DNA of 64,000 bases from DASUPK01 sp963815665 (GTDB lineage: Bacteria > Actinomycetota > Thermoleophilia > Solirubrobacterales > 70-9): positions 1 to 64,000 of the forward strand of contig CAWFHN010000011.1 in NCBI GenBank assembly GCA_963815665.1. The letters run 5' to 3'. The notes beneath the pieces are model-generated. The model worked only from the letters and a program-made list of their open reading frames with translations. It had not been told where the DNA came from and made no database searches. A program made the translations under genes and the position numbers. Of this stretch, positions 44,916-53,398 are shown piece by piece. Numbering within the stretch: the stretch's first letter is position 1; each line of letters begins with the position of its first letter.

Positions 44916-45249
44916 GCGCATCGAGGCCGGCCGCGCCCTCTGAGACATCGAGGATCCGCACCGTCCCGAGTGCCTGCACCCAGGCCAGCTCCTCCCAATC
45001 GTCCGAGTACCGATCCACCGTCAGCGCCGCCCTCGGATCGCGTCGTAGGAACCGCAAGCGCGCTGGCTCCGCGGACCGCTTGGGCTTCTGATCGATCGCG
45101 CTCCAGATCACGCCGTCGGCGACCGCGAACGTCACCGGCAGCACCCGCGGCGCCCCCTCGTCATCGACCAGCCCCAGCCTCCCAACCCTCTCGGTCCGCA
45201 GCAACTCGTTTGCCCATGCAACTAACTCGGTAGGTTGCCTATCGGCCAC
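44779..45249 (-). CDS. PPOX-type, probably F420-dependent, flavoprotein
   Basis: 156 residues from GTG 45249 (TTG 45252 also in frame). The split-barrel fold is suggested by RVGRLGLVDDEGAPRVLPVT, FAVADGVIWSAIDQKPKR and RLRFLRRDPRAALTVDRYSD, WEELAWVQALGTVRI, matching the pyridoxamine-phosphate-oxidase-like group that uses F420 in actinobacteria. It is divergent from an LLM flavoenzyme 31 nt away, also a typical F420 or FMN user. The 3' end overlaps the nuclease/antitoxin frame. Confidence 0.78.
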   Translation of the reverse strand: MADRQPTELVAWANELLRTERVGRLGLVDDEGAPRVLPVTFAVADGVIWSAIDQKPKRSAEPARLRFLRRDPRAALTVDRYSDDWEELAWVQALGTVRILDVSEGAAGLDALSAKYRQYRDQEPPGPLLALDPERFLSWRAADPADRDGRSGGHGG

Positions 45250-45280
45250 CAAACGAACTTAGTCGAACAAAGGAGCGTCA

Positions 45281-46147
45281 ATGGAGCTCGGAATCGGACT
45301 GCCGAACACAGTGCCCGGAACCACCGGCGGCCAGCTGACCGACTGGGCGCGCGCCGCCGAGGATGCGGGCTTCAGCAGCCTCGGCACCATCGACCGCATC
45401 GTCTTCCCCAACTACGAGCCCGTCGTCGCGCTTTCGGCCGCCGCCGCGGTCACCGAGCGCATCAAGCTCGTCACCGACGTCATGCTCGGGCCCCTGCGCA
45501 TGAACCCAGCGATGGTCGCCAAGCAGTTTCTCTCCCTCGACGCCCTGGCCGGCGGCGACCGCGCGGTCCTCGGCATCGGCGTCGGCGGCCGCGAGGACGA
45601 CTACGAGATCAGCGGCCTCGACATGTCCGGCCGCGGCAAGTGGCTCGACGATGCCCTGGCAAGGATCCGCGCCATCTGGAACGCCGATGGCGATCTCGAG
45701 TCGAAGGTCGGCCCCCGGCCCTCCGGCAAGGGCCCTTCCCTGATGGTCGGCGGATACATCCAGAAGGCGTTCGAGCGCGCCTCCAAGTACGGCGATGGCT
45801 GGACGCAGGGCGGCTCCGGCCCCGACCAGTTCGGCGCCGACGTCGCCAATCTCGACGAGGCCTGGAAGAAGGCCGGCCGCGACGGCCAGCCCCGCACGCT
45901 CGCCCTCGGCTACTTCTGCCTCGGTCCCGACGCCGAGGCGAGCGTCCAGGCCTACGTGGCCGACTACTACGCCTGGCTCGGGGACGAGGCGGTCCAGGGC
46001 ATCATCGCCGGCGCCCCCAAGGACGCCGACAGCGTCAAGTCGCTCATGAATGCCTACGAGGAATGGAACTGCGACGAGCTCATCCTCTTCCCCTCGAACA
46101 GCGATCCCGCGCAGATCGGGTTGCTCGCCCAGGCAGCCGGCCTCTAA
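45281..46147 (+). CDS. LLM class flavin-dependent oxidoreductase
   Basis: 288 residues, luciferase-like TIM barrel. The N-terminus MELGIGLPNTVPGTTGGQLT, the strand IKLVTDVMLGPLRMNPAMVA and the cofactor site VLGIGVGGREDDYE are characteristic. FMN or F420 is the likely cofactor, and the substrate is unknown. ATG at 45281 follows AAAGGAG. The divergent PPOX gene and this gene share a 31-bp control region, suggesting joint regulation. Confidence 0.85.
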   Translation: MELGIGLPNTVPGTTGGQLTDWARAAEDAGFSSLGTIDRIVFPNYEPVVALSAAAAVTERIKLVTDVMLGPLRMNPAMVAKQFLSLDALAGGDRAVLGIGVGGREDDYEISGLDMSGRGKWLDDALARIRAIWNADGDLESKVGPRPSGKGPSLMVGGYIQKAFERASKYGDGWTQGGSGPDQFGADVANLDEAWKKAGRDGQPRTLALGYFCLGPDAEASVQAYVADYYAWLGDEAVQGIIAGAPKDADSVKSLMNAYEEWNCDELILFPSNSDPAQIGLLAQAAGL

Positions 46148-46169
46148 GGGCACCGGTTGGGATCGGAGC

Positions 46170-47933
46170 TCACGCTCGCGTCGCCGGAAGCGACGTGTCC
46201 CGCTCGGCCGCCGGCACCGTGGTGCCCTCGAGCTGCGCCAGGCCGAGTCCTTCCGGGGCGTGCAGGGCGAGCAGCTGCGCGTCGGCATCGGGGCGGCGCT
46301 CCCTCGTCGCCAGCGAGACGCTGATCATGGTCGCAAATGCCAGCGGCACCGAGACCATCGCCGGCTGTGTGAGCAGGCTGCCGAGCGCGCCGGAGGCGTT
46401 GTCGAGCGCGAGCCCGGTGAAGATGGCGCCGGTGGCCGCGAGCGCCCCAACCGCCATCCCCGCCGCGGCCCCGGGAGCGGTTAGCCCGCGCCACCACACC
46501 CCGAGCAGGAACATCGGGCAGAAGGTGCTGGCGGCGATCGCGAACGCCCAGCCGACCAGCACGCCGATGTCGAGGCCCGCCGCCTCCAGCGCCACCGCGA
46601 CCGGGAGCACCATTCCCACCACGGCCGAGACCCGGAAGCGCCGCCTCCTCTCGAGCGTTCCTCGCGGGCGCTCGACCCGGCTCCAGAGGTCGTAGGAGAT
46701 CGTCCCGGAGATCGAGACCAGCAGCCCTGAAGCGGTGGAGAGAAAAGCGGCAAACGCCCCCGCTGCGACCAGCGCGGAGAGCAGCTGCCCGGGCTCCCCG
46801 GGCCAGGCCAGCTCTGGCACCCGCAGGACGACGCTGTCGGTCTGACCGGTGACGTACAGCGCCGGAGCCAGCGCCCGACCCAGCATCGCGTAGACCACCG
46901 GGAACAGATAGAAGAGCCAGAGCAGCCCCAGGACCCGCACCGTCGTCCTCCGCGCCGTTGGGCCGTCCGGGCTGGTGTAGAAGCGGACCAGGATGTGCGG
47001 CAGGCCCATCGTGCCCAAAACGGTGGCGATCAGCAGGGAGTAGACGAACAGGGGTCCGTCCGATCCGCCGGTCCCCACCGGCCGGGACCAGTGGACGCCG
47101 GTGCCGGCGTCGGCGCCATCGGAGACCGGAACCGCGGCGTGCGGCGGTAGGCGCACCTCTCCCGCGGGGAGCGTCACCCGCGCGCCCTTCCTGGCGAAAT
47201 GAGCCTCGCCCGCCGCCCGATAGCTGGACCGGGCGGGAAACACCACCTCCTGCGGCTCGTCGAGCGTCACGCTGAGCCCACCGGCGGGGGCGCGGGGAAC
47301 GCCGTCCCCGAACAGGGTGTTGTGGCTCGGCAGGCCGCCCAGGTAGATCAGCAGCAGGCACGCCGGCAGCGCGATCGCGAAGGTCTTCAGCCAGAATTGG
47401 AAGGCCTGCACATATGTGATCCCACGCATGCCTCCGAGCGCGACGTTGAGGGAGACGATTCCGCCCACCACCACCACCCCGAGCCAATAGGGGGCGCCGG
47501 TCACCTGCTCGAGGGTGATCCCCGCTCCCTTCAACTGCGGCACGAGGTAGAAGCCGGTGATCCCGAGCACGATCGTGGCGGCGAGCAGCCTCATCCGTGA
47601 TGAGCCGAGCCTCGCCTCCGCGAAGTCCGAGATCGTGTAGGAGCCATAGCGGCGGAGGGGGGCGGCGACGAACAGCAGCAGGGTCAGGTAGCCGGCGGTG
47701 AATCCGACCGGCAGCCAGAGAGCGACCGCGCCGAGCTTCATCACCAGGCCGGCGATGCCCAGGAAGCTGGCGGCGGAGAGATACTCGCCGGAGATCGCAG
47801 CCGCGTTCCACCACGGGCTGACCGCGCGCGAGGCGACGAAAAGGTCCGAGGTCGTGCGCGCGAAGCGCACCGTCCAGGTCCCCAGGCCGAGCGTACCTGC
47901 GGTCACCGCGGCGACCGCGAGGATCGCGATCAA
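46170..47933 (-). CDS. Sodium:solute symporter, ActP-like (acetate)
   Basis: 587 residues with about 13 membrane helices. The SSS family signature is seen in the early 'VASRAVSPWWNAAAISGEYL' and SAASFLGIAGLVMK, GGMRGITYVQAFQFWLK, and STASGLLVSISGTISYDLWS. A hydrophilic loop of about 90 residues (about 205-295) interrupts the middle, as in actinobacterial ActP-like proteins. It overlaps the DUF485 gene by 4 nt, and both overlap the regulator genes. The acetyl-CoA synthetase and SatP genes diverge from the same locus, which points to acetate or a similar short acid. Confidence 0.85.
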   Translation of the reverse strand: MIAILAVAAVTAGTLGLGTWTVRFARTTSDLFVASRAVSPWWNAAAISGEYLSAASFLGIAGLVMKLGAVALWLPVGFTAGYLTLLLFVAAPLRRYGSYTISDFAEARLGSSRMRLLAATIVLGITGFYLVPQLKGAGITLEQVTGAPYWLGVVVVGGIVSLNVALGGMRGITYVQAFQFWLKTFAIALPACLLLIYLGGLPSHNTLFGDGVPRAPAGGLSVTLDEPQEVVFPARSSYRAAGEAHFARKGARVTLPAGEVRLPPHAAVPVSDGADAGTGVHWSRPVGTGGSDGPLFVYSLLIATVLGTMGLPHILVRFYTSPDGPTARRTTVRVLGLLWLFYLFPVVYAMLGRALAPALYVTGQTDSVVLRVPELAWPGEPGQLLSALVAAGAFAAFLSTASGLLVSISGTISYDLWSRVERPRGTLERRRRFRVSAVVGMVLPVAVALEAAGLDIGVLVGWAFAIAASTFCPMFLLGVWWRGLTAPGAAAGMAVGALAATGAIFTGLALDNASGALGSLLTQPAMVSVPLAFATMISVSLATRERRPDADAQLLALHAPEGLGLAQLEGTTVPAAERDTSLPATRA

Positions 47934-48265
47934 GGCCCTCCGACGAGGTCGCGAAACGCCTCGTCCAGGGCGTCCGCCCGCCGCTGGTACGTCCAGCCGA
48001 TGGCCACGAACAGCGGGAAGAGCGGCACGGCCACCAGCACCAGCGGCAGAGGGATGCCGGCAACCGAGATGGAGGCCAGATGCGGGACCAGGAAGAGGAG
48101 CAGTGGGAGAGCTCCGAGCAGCCCGATGAAGGCGACCAGCGCGGAGATGGAGAGCGCGAGCTGAGCCCGTACGAGCCGGCGCAGATAGACCTCGCCATGG
48201 GTCGTCGCCTCAGCCAGCTCGTCGCGAGGCGTTCGTCGCCGTCGCGGCCTGGCGTCGTCCCTCAC
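47930..48265 (-). CDS. DUF485 small membrane protein (YjcH-like)
   Basis: 111 residues. Two membrane helices (LALSISALVAFIGLLGALPL and IPLPLVLVAVPLFPLFVAIG) are followed by WTYQRRADALDEAFRDL. DUF485 proteins accompany ActP acetate symporters (yjcH-actP in enterobacteria). 4-nt overlaps join it to the symporter and the LytTR regulator, so all four genes form one translationally coupled operon. Confidence 0.82.
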   Translation of the reverse strand: MRDDARPRRRRTPRDELAEATTHGEVYLRRLVRAQLALSISALVAFIGLLGALPLLLFLVPHLASISVAGIPLPLVLVAVPLFPLFVAIGWTYQRRADALDEAFRDLVGGP

Positions 48266-49044
48266 AGGCCCAGCCGCATCCGAAGCTCGCCGATCTGCCG
48301 CCGGGCCACCGGTATCTCCTGGTCACCCGCCACGAGCCGCAGCGTCGCGGTCCCGTTCAACCTGGGCCGGACCTCGACCACATAGGCAAGGTTGACGACA
48401 TACTGGCGATGCACGCGCGCGAATCCGAAGGCCCGCCATCGGCTCGCAATCCCGCTGAGCGTTCCGCGCAGGAGGAACCGCCCGTCCTCGGTGACCACCC
48501 GGACGTAGTCGCCCGCCGCCTGCAGGTAGAGAATCGAGCCGCGCGGGACCAGCCGGGTGGCGCCGCCCAAGCCGTCGACCGGAACGATGTCCCTCTCCGA
48601 GGGCTTCTCGGCCTCGTCCCCATTCGAGGCCCGGGCGCCCTCGGCGGAGTTCTCATGGACCCGAACCTGGCTCAGTTCGCCGATCCTGGCAATCGCCTCC
48701 TCGAGCCGCTTTAGGCTGACCGGTTTCACCAGGTAGTCCACGGCCCGGAGCTCGAAGGCCTCCACCGCCGCGTCCGGGTATGCCGTGACGAAGACGACCG
48801 ATGGCGGGGCGGCGAACCGAGCCAGTACCTTGGCCAGATCGGTCCCGCTCAGATCGGGCATCCGTACGTCGAGGAAGACACCGTCGTAGGGGCGCTCGCT
48901 CCCATTCAGCAGGCGCAGCGCCAGGCTACCCGTGTCGGCCATGTCGACGTGCCGCACCGCGCCCAACTTGCGCAGCATCCGGACGAGATCGGTCAGCGCC
49001 GGACGCTCGTCATCGACCGCCAGCACCGACAGCCCGTCGGTCAC
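48262..49044 (-). CDS. LytTR-family response regulator
   Basis: 260 residues. Receiver domain: VLAVDDERPAL (acidic pocket), GVFLDVRMPDLSGTDLAKVL (phospho-Asp) and FVTAYPDAAVEAFELRAVDY then LVKP (Lys). A linker of about 30 residues leads to the C-terminal LytTR DNA-binding domain with ILYLQAAGDYVRVVTEDGRF and RWRAFGFARVHRQYVVNLAY. It overlaps the kinase gene by 4 nt, making a clear cognate pair. The likely targets are its own operon and the divergent satP-acs genes. Confidence 0.92.
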   Translation of the reverse strand: MTDGLSVLAVDDERPALTDLVRMLRKLGAVRHVDMADTGSLALRLLNGSERPYDGVFLDVRMPDLSGTDLAKVLARFAAPPSVVFVTAYPDAAVEAFELRAVDYLVKPVSLKRLEEAIARIGELSQVRVHENSAEGARASNGDEAEKPSERDIVPVDGLGGATRLVPRGSILYLQAAGDYVRVVTEDGRFLLRGTLSGIASRWRAFGFARVHRQYVVNLAYVVEVRPRLNGTATLRLVAGDQEIPVARRQIGELRMRLGL

Positions 49045-50231
49045 GACGCGGCCACCACCGTCCGGGCCCCGGGCAGCGACTTGGGCAGTGTCACGGTCAC
49101 CGTCGTGCCCTCCCCGATCGCCGTGCGAATGTCCAGCCCGTACCCGTCTCCGAAGGTGGCGAGCAGCCGTTCGTTCACGTTGAAGAGGCCGATCCCACCG
49201 CCGGCGCCGGCAAGCGCGGCGCGCGCCGCCTGCGGATCCATCCCGGCTCCGTCGTCCGAGACCTGCACCTCGACGTCGCGGCCGAGGTCGGCCGCGACGA
49301 CCTCGATGCGGCGCGGGGCGGCGCTCCCCTCCACGCCGTGCCGGACCGCGTTCTCGACCAGGGGCTGGAGGGAGAGGACCGGCAGTGGAGCCTGCAGGAC
49401 CTCCGGCGGGACCTCGAGGCGGACCTCCAGCCGGTGGCCGAAGCGGGCCCGCTCCAGGCTCAGATACTTCTCGACGTAGCGAAGCTCCTCAGCCAGGGTG
49501 ACGTAGGGCCGCTCCGTCTGGAATGCGTAGCGGGTGAATTCGGCGAACTCGCTGAGCAACTCGCGGGCCTCCTCGGGGCTCGTGTGGATGTAGCTCGCCA
49601 CCGCCGCGAGCGCGTTGTAGATGAAGTGCGGCGAGATCTGCGCTCGAAGCGCGCGCAACTCCGCCTGGGCGAGCCTCTTCTCCTGCTCAGCGAGTCCCGC
49701 GAGGGCGAGCTGTGCGCTCACCAGTCTCGCCGCCTCCTCGACGCCGCGCGTGTCCTCGGGACTGACCGTCCCGACACCCCGGAAGAGCCCGATCAGGCTC
49801 CCGACGCGCTGGCCCTGCACCTCCAGCGGAGCAGCAACGGCCGCGCCGAGCATGCACTTGCCCTCGGCGCAGAGGATCCGCTCGACCTGAATCCGGTCGT
49901 CGTGCGCGCGGGCGAGCAGGTCCGACAGGGGGCTTCCGGAGCGATGATGGTCGGATCCCTCGCCGTCCCAAGCGAGGATCTTGCTCCGATCGGCGAGGGC
50001 GATTGCCGGCGCCTGGATCAACGCGCGCAGGTCCGGCGCGGCCCTCTGCGTGCTGCTGGGGGAGAGACCTTGGCTCAGGTGGGGAAGGGTTGCGACCGCC
50101 GCGTGGAGGCCGGCGTGCATCGCCTGGTGTTCTGGATTGATGACCCCGCGAGGTCGAGTGAGTAGGCGCAACGCCGCGAAGGCGGAAGCGGATAAGGCGA
50201 GGCCGACCAGGACTCCAAGCGCGACGTCCAT
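49041..50231 (-). CDS. LytS-type sensor histidine kinase
   Basis: 396 residues. An N-terminal membrane helix (ALGVLVGLALSASAFAALRL) is followed by a GAF-like segment containing ILCAEGKCMLGAAVAAPLEV. The His_kinase domain has the phospho-acceptor RAQISPHFIYNALAAVASYI, and the HATPase domain has NAVRHGVEG, DDGAGMD and GIGLFNVNERL. ATG at 50231 follows GGAGGAG; the longer frame to 50276 lacks support. Two Cys in the GAF-like part could give redox or metal sensing. No periplasmic domain is visible. Confidence 0.9.
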   Translation of the reverse strand: MDVALGVLVGLALSASAFAALRLLTRPRGVINPEHQAMHAGLHAAVATLPHLSQGLSPSSTQRAAPDLRALIQAPAIALADRSKILAWDGEGSDHHRSGSPLSDLLARAHDDRIQVERILCAEGKCMLGAAVAAPLEVQGQRVGSLIGLFRGVGTVSPEDTRGVEEAARLVSAQLALAGLAEQEKRLAQAELRALRAQISPHFIYNALAAVASYIHTSPEEARELLSEFAEFTRYAFQTERPYVTLAEELRYVEKYLSLERARFGHRLEVRLEVPPEVLQAPLPVLSLQPLVENAVRHGVEGSAAPRRIEVVAADLGRDVEVQVSDDGAGMDPQAARAALAGAGGGIGLFNVNERLLATFGDGYGLDIRTAIGEGTTVTVTLPKSLPGARTVVAAS

Positions 50232-50327
50232 CTCTCCTCCGTCCTTGCGTCCCGTCCAGCATAGAGGAGCCTTCACGGTGCGCGGCTGCCGTTCGTCGCG
50301 TTTTCGCCACCGCTTGTCGTAGCCCCC

Positions 50328-50380
50328 TTGACCCCGATCGACTGCTGTTTGCGCCCTGCCCGGCGGGGCATAGGTTGACC
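50328..50380. promoter_or_regulatory. TTGACC direct repeats before satP
   Basis: TTGACCCCGATCG starts at 50328 and TTGACCGATGGG at 50375, 47 nt apart, in the region between the kinase gene and satP. LytTR regulators usually bind paired direct repeats, so this is a candidate site; the assignment is inference. Confidence 0.3.
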
Positions 50381-50455
50381 GATGGGCGCCGAATCACGGT
50401 CGCCAACCATCGAGCGGTGTGCCGGTCATTCGCCAGGCACGGAGAGGAGAGTTAG

Positions 50456-51082
50456 ATGGAGTCTTCGAGATCAGGAGGTTCGTGGACGCCGGCAGACCCG
50501 GGGCCACTCGGGCTCGCCGGGTTCGCAATGACCACGTTCGTCCTCAGCATGTTCAACGCGAACATCGTCAGTGGCGCCGGGGAACCGGTCGTCCTGGGAT
50601 TGGCGCTTGCTTACGGCGGCATTGCGCAGCTGCTTGCCGGAATGTGGGAATTCCGCACCGGAAACACCTTCGGCGCGGTCGCTTTCTCGTCATACGGCGC
50701 CTTCTGGATCTCGTTCTGGGCGCTGGTGACGTTCTTCGCCAAGGACATCCCGGAGGCCGATGCCGGACACGCCGTCGGCCTCTACCTGTGGGCGTGGGCG
50801 ATCTTCACGACCTACATGTTCATCGCTTCGCTCAGGACCACCGGGGCAGTTGCCCTCGTGTTCTTCCTGCTGTCGATCACGTTCATCCTGCTCGGGGCCG
50901 GCAACTCCGGCGGACACGAGAATGTCATTCACTGGGGCGGCTACCTCGGTCTGGCAACCGCGGTTGCGGCCTGGTACGCGTCGTTCGCGGCCGTGATCAA
51001 CTCGACCTTCGGTCGAACGGTGGCACCCGTGATGCCGTTACAGGTCTCGAGAGGGGAGGAGATGGACCCGGCAGGGCGCTAA
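50456..51082 (+). CDS. satP: Acetate uptake transporter, SatP/GPR1/FUN34 family
   Basis: 208 residues with six membrane helices. The family signature 'PADPGPLGLAGFAMTTFVLS' (NPAPLGL-like) and GMWEFRTGNTFGAVAFSSYG, AFWISFW are intact. It takes up acetate and succinate-like acids. ATG at 50456 follows GGAGAGGAGAG. acs lies 105 nt downstream, and the ActP operon is divergent. Two unrelated acetate carriers at one locus is notable. Confidence 0.9.
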   Translation: MESSRSGGSWTPADPGPLGLAGFAMTTFVLSMFNANIVSGAGEPVVLGLALAYGGIAQLLAGMWEFRTGNTFGAVAFSSYGAFWISFWALVTFFAKDIPEADAGHAVGLYLWAWAIFTTYMFIASLRTTGAVALVFFLLSITFILLGAGNSGGHENVIHWGGYLGLATAVAAWYASFAAVINSTFGRTVAPVMPLQVSRGEEMDPAGR

Positions 51083-51187
51083 GGCGGAAACGACAGGCTG
51101 GAGGCGGCGTCGGCTCGTCCGGCGCCGTCCCCCAGCCGGAGATCGTCAGACTGAGTACAGCCGAGAAGATCAGAAAGGACTTGAGTC

Positions 51188-53326
51188 ATGACACCGAAGA
51201 GTGAGGGTAGCTCCGGCTCCGCGGCGGTGGGCGAGCTCTCCGAGGCGCAGATCGCCGTCCACTGGCGCGAGGAAGAGTACGTCGAGCCCCCCAAGGGCTT
51301 CGTCAAGCAGGCGAACGCCAGCGACCCGGGGATTCGCGAGCGTTTCAGCGAGGAGCACTTTCCCGAGTGCTTCGAGGAGTACGCGGAGCTGCTCACCTGG
51401 GATGCGAAGTGGGATGAGATCCTCGACACCAGCAAGCCGCCCTTCTGGAAGTGGTTCGTCGGCGGGAAGCTGAACGCTTCCGTCAACTGCGTCGATCGCC
51501 ATCTCGAGACCAGCGCCGACAAGCCGGCGTTCATCTGGATCCCCGAGCCCGAGGACGATGAGATCGCCGAGGTGACCTACAAGCAGCTCTACGACCGCGT
51601 CAACGAGTTCGCGGCGCTGCTGCGTGACTTCGCAGGGGTGAAGAAGGGAGACCGGGTGACCTTCCACCTGCCCATGCTCCCCGAGCTTCCGATCTCGATG
51701 TTCGCCTGCGCGCGGCTCGGCGTGATCCACTCGGAGGTGTTCGCCGGCTTCAGCGGCTCGGCCTGCGGCGATCGGATCGCCGACTCGCAGAGCACGATCC
51801 TGGTGACGATGGACAGCTACTACCGCGGTGGCGAGTTGCTCGACCACAAGGTCAAGGCCGACGAGGCGATCGAGCAGGCCCGTAAGAGCGGCCAGGAGAT
51901 CGACAAGGTCCTCGTCTGGCGGCGTAAGCCCGGCGAGTACCACTCGGAGAGCGAGATGGTCGAGGGCCGCGACTTCTTCATCGACGATCTCATCGAGGAA
52001 TACAGCGGACAGGAGGTCGAGCCCGAGTCCATGTCGGCCGAGGACCCGCTCTTCCTCATGTACTCGAGCGGAACGACGGGAAAGCCGAAGGGAGCCTGCC
52101 ACCGCACCGGCGGCTACCTCGCCTACGTGGCCGGGACAGCGAAGTACTACCAGGACATCCACCCGGACGACGTCTACTGGTGCTTCGCCGACATCGGCTG
52201 GATCACCGGGCACTCATACATCGTCTACGGACCACTGGCGCTCGGGACGACGAGCGTGCTCTATGAGGGCGCGCCGAACTATCCAGATGCGGGGCGGCCG
52301 TGGCGGATTGCCGAGAAGCTCGGCGTGAACATCTTCCACACAGCGCCGACGACGATCCGGATGCTGCGCAAGCTCGGTCCCGATGAGCCCGCGAAGTACG
52401 ACTACCACTTCAAGACGATGACGACAGTGGGCGAGCCGATCGAGCCTGAGGTCTGGAGGTGGTACCACGAGTTCGTCGGCAAGGGGGAGGCAGCGATCAC
52501 GGACACCTGGTGGCTGACCGAGACCGGCGGGTTCCTTGGCAGCACGCTGCCGGGGCTCGAGCCGATGAAGCCCGGAAGCTGTGGCCCCGGCGTGCTCGGG
52601 ATCTACCCCATCATCTACGACGAGGTGGGGACCGTCATCGAGCGCGGTTCGGGCAAGGCGGGCCGGATCTGCATCCGCAACCCGTGGCCGGGAATCATGC
52701 AGACGATCTGGGGCGACGACGAGCGCTTCGTCGACACCTACTACGCCAAGTACAACACCGACTCGAAGTCCACCGATTGGCACGACTGGCCGTTCATGTG
52801 CGGCGACGGCGCGGTCGAGGCCGAGGACGGGTACTTCCGGATCCTCGGCCGGATCGACGACGTCATCAACGTCGCCGGCCACCGCCTCGGGACCAAGGAG
52901 CTGGAGTCGGCTGCGCTCACCGTCGACGAGGTCGCCGAGGCGGCCGCCGTGCCGGTTGTGGATGACGTCCGCGGCAAGGTCGTCGAGATGTATGTGTCGC
53001 TGAAGCCGGGCCTGGAGGGCAGCGAGGAGATCGAGAAGAAGGTGACGGCGGCGATCGAGCACGACATCGGGAAGATCGCGCGGCCGAAGTCGGTGTGGGT
53101 CGTCTCCGACATGCCCAAGACGCGCTCGGGGAAGATCATGCGCCGGGTGATCGCCGGGGTCTCGAACTTCACGGACGTCGGGGACGTGACAACCCTGGCG
53201 AACCCGGAGATCGTCGACCAGATCCAGCACCAGGTGCAGAGCGAGAAGGTGGCCCGCGGGGATGAGCCGCGCGAGCTCTCCGAGTCGGAGCGGAAGGAGA
53301 TCGCCGCGTTCGGCAAGGCCGAGTAG
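51188..53326 (+). CDS. acsA: Acetyl-CoA synthetase
   Basis: 712 residues. It activates acetate to acetyl-CoA through an adenylate. The P-loop is MYSSGTTGKPKGACHRTGGY, the WWLTETGGF motif follows, and the hinge region contains GRIDDVINVAGHRLGTKELE. The catalytic Lys lies in PKTRSGKIMRRVI, the usual acetylation target. The chain is a little longer than the usual 650, with an N-terminal extension. ATG at 51188 follows AAAGGA. It works with SatP and the ActP-like symporter. Confidence 0.95.
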   Translation: MTPKSEGSSGSAAVGELSEAQIAVHWREEEYVEPPKGFVKQANASDPGIRERFSEEHFPECFEEYAELLTWDAKWDEILDTSKPPFWKWFVGGKLNASVNCVDRHLETSADKPAFIWIPEPEDDEIAEVTYKQLYDRVNEFAALLRDFAGVKKGDRVTFHLPMLPELPISMFACARLGVIHSEVFAGFSGSACGDRIADSQSTILVTMDSYYRGGELLDHKVKADEAIEQARKSGQEIDKVLVWRRKPGEYHSESEMVEGRDFFIDDLIEEYSGQEVEPESMSAEDPLFLMYSSGTTGKPKGACHRTGGYLAYVAGTAKYYQDIHPDDVYWCFADIGWITGHSYIVYGPLALGTTSVLYEGAPNYPDAGRPWRIAEKLGVNIFHTAPTTIRMLRKLGPDEPAKYDYHFKTMTTVGEPIEPEVWRWYHEFVGKGEAAITDTWWLTETGGFLGSTLPGLEPMKPGSCGPGVLGIYPIIYDEVGTVIERGSGKAGRICIRNPWPGIMQTIWGDDERFVDTYYAKYNTDSKSTDWHDWPFMCGDGAVEAEDGYFRILGRIDDVINVAGHRLGTKELESAALTVDEVAEAAAVPVVDDVRGKVVEMYVSLKPGLEGSEEIEKKVTAAIEHDIGKIARPKSVWVVSDMPKTRSGKIMRRVIAGVSNFTDVGDVTTLANPEIVDQIQHQVQSEKVARGDEPRELSESERKEIAAFGKAE

Positions 53327-53386
53327 CTGCGTAAGGCCTTATTTGGCATTTCCGAGGAGGGACTTGTAACCGTCCGTCCTTGGGAC

Positions 53387-53392
53387 TAGCTT
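53387..53392 (+). promoter_or_regulatory. -10 element (TAGCTT) of the propeller gene
   Basis: TAGCTT ends 6 nt before ATC at 53399, the same spacing as for obgE, proA and leuS, and so points to ATC (or an ATG misread as ATC) as the start. Confidence 0.4.
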
Positions 53393-53398
53393 CGAGGC

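Noticed and set aside
44916..45252. A toxin partner for the Phd/YefM-like module
   Set aside because: The only adjacent gene is a convergent PPOX flavoprotein; no RelE, Doc or PIN-type frame was found.
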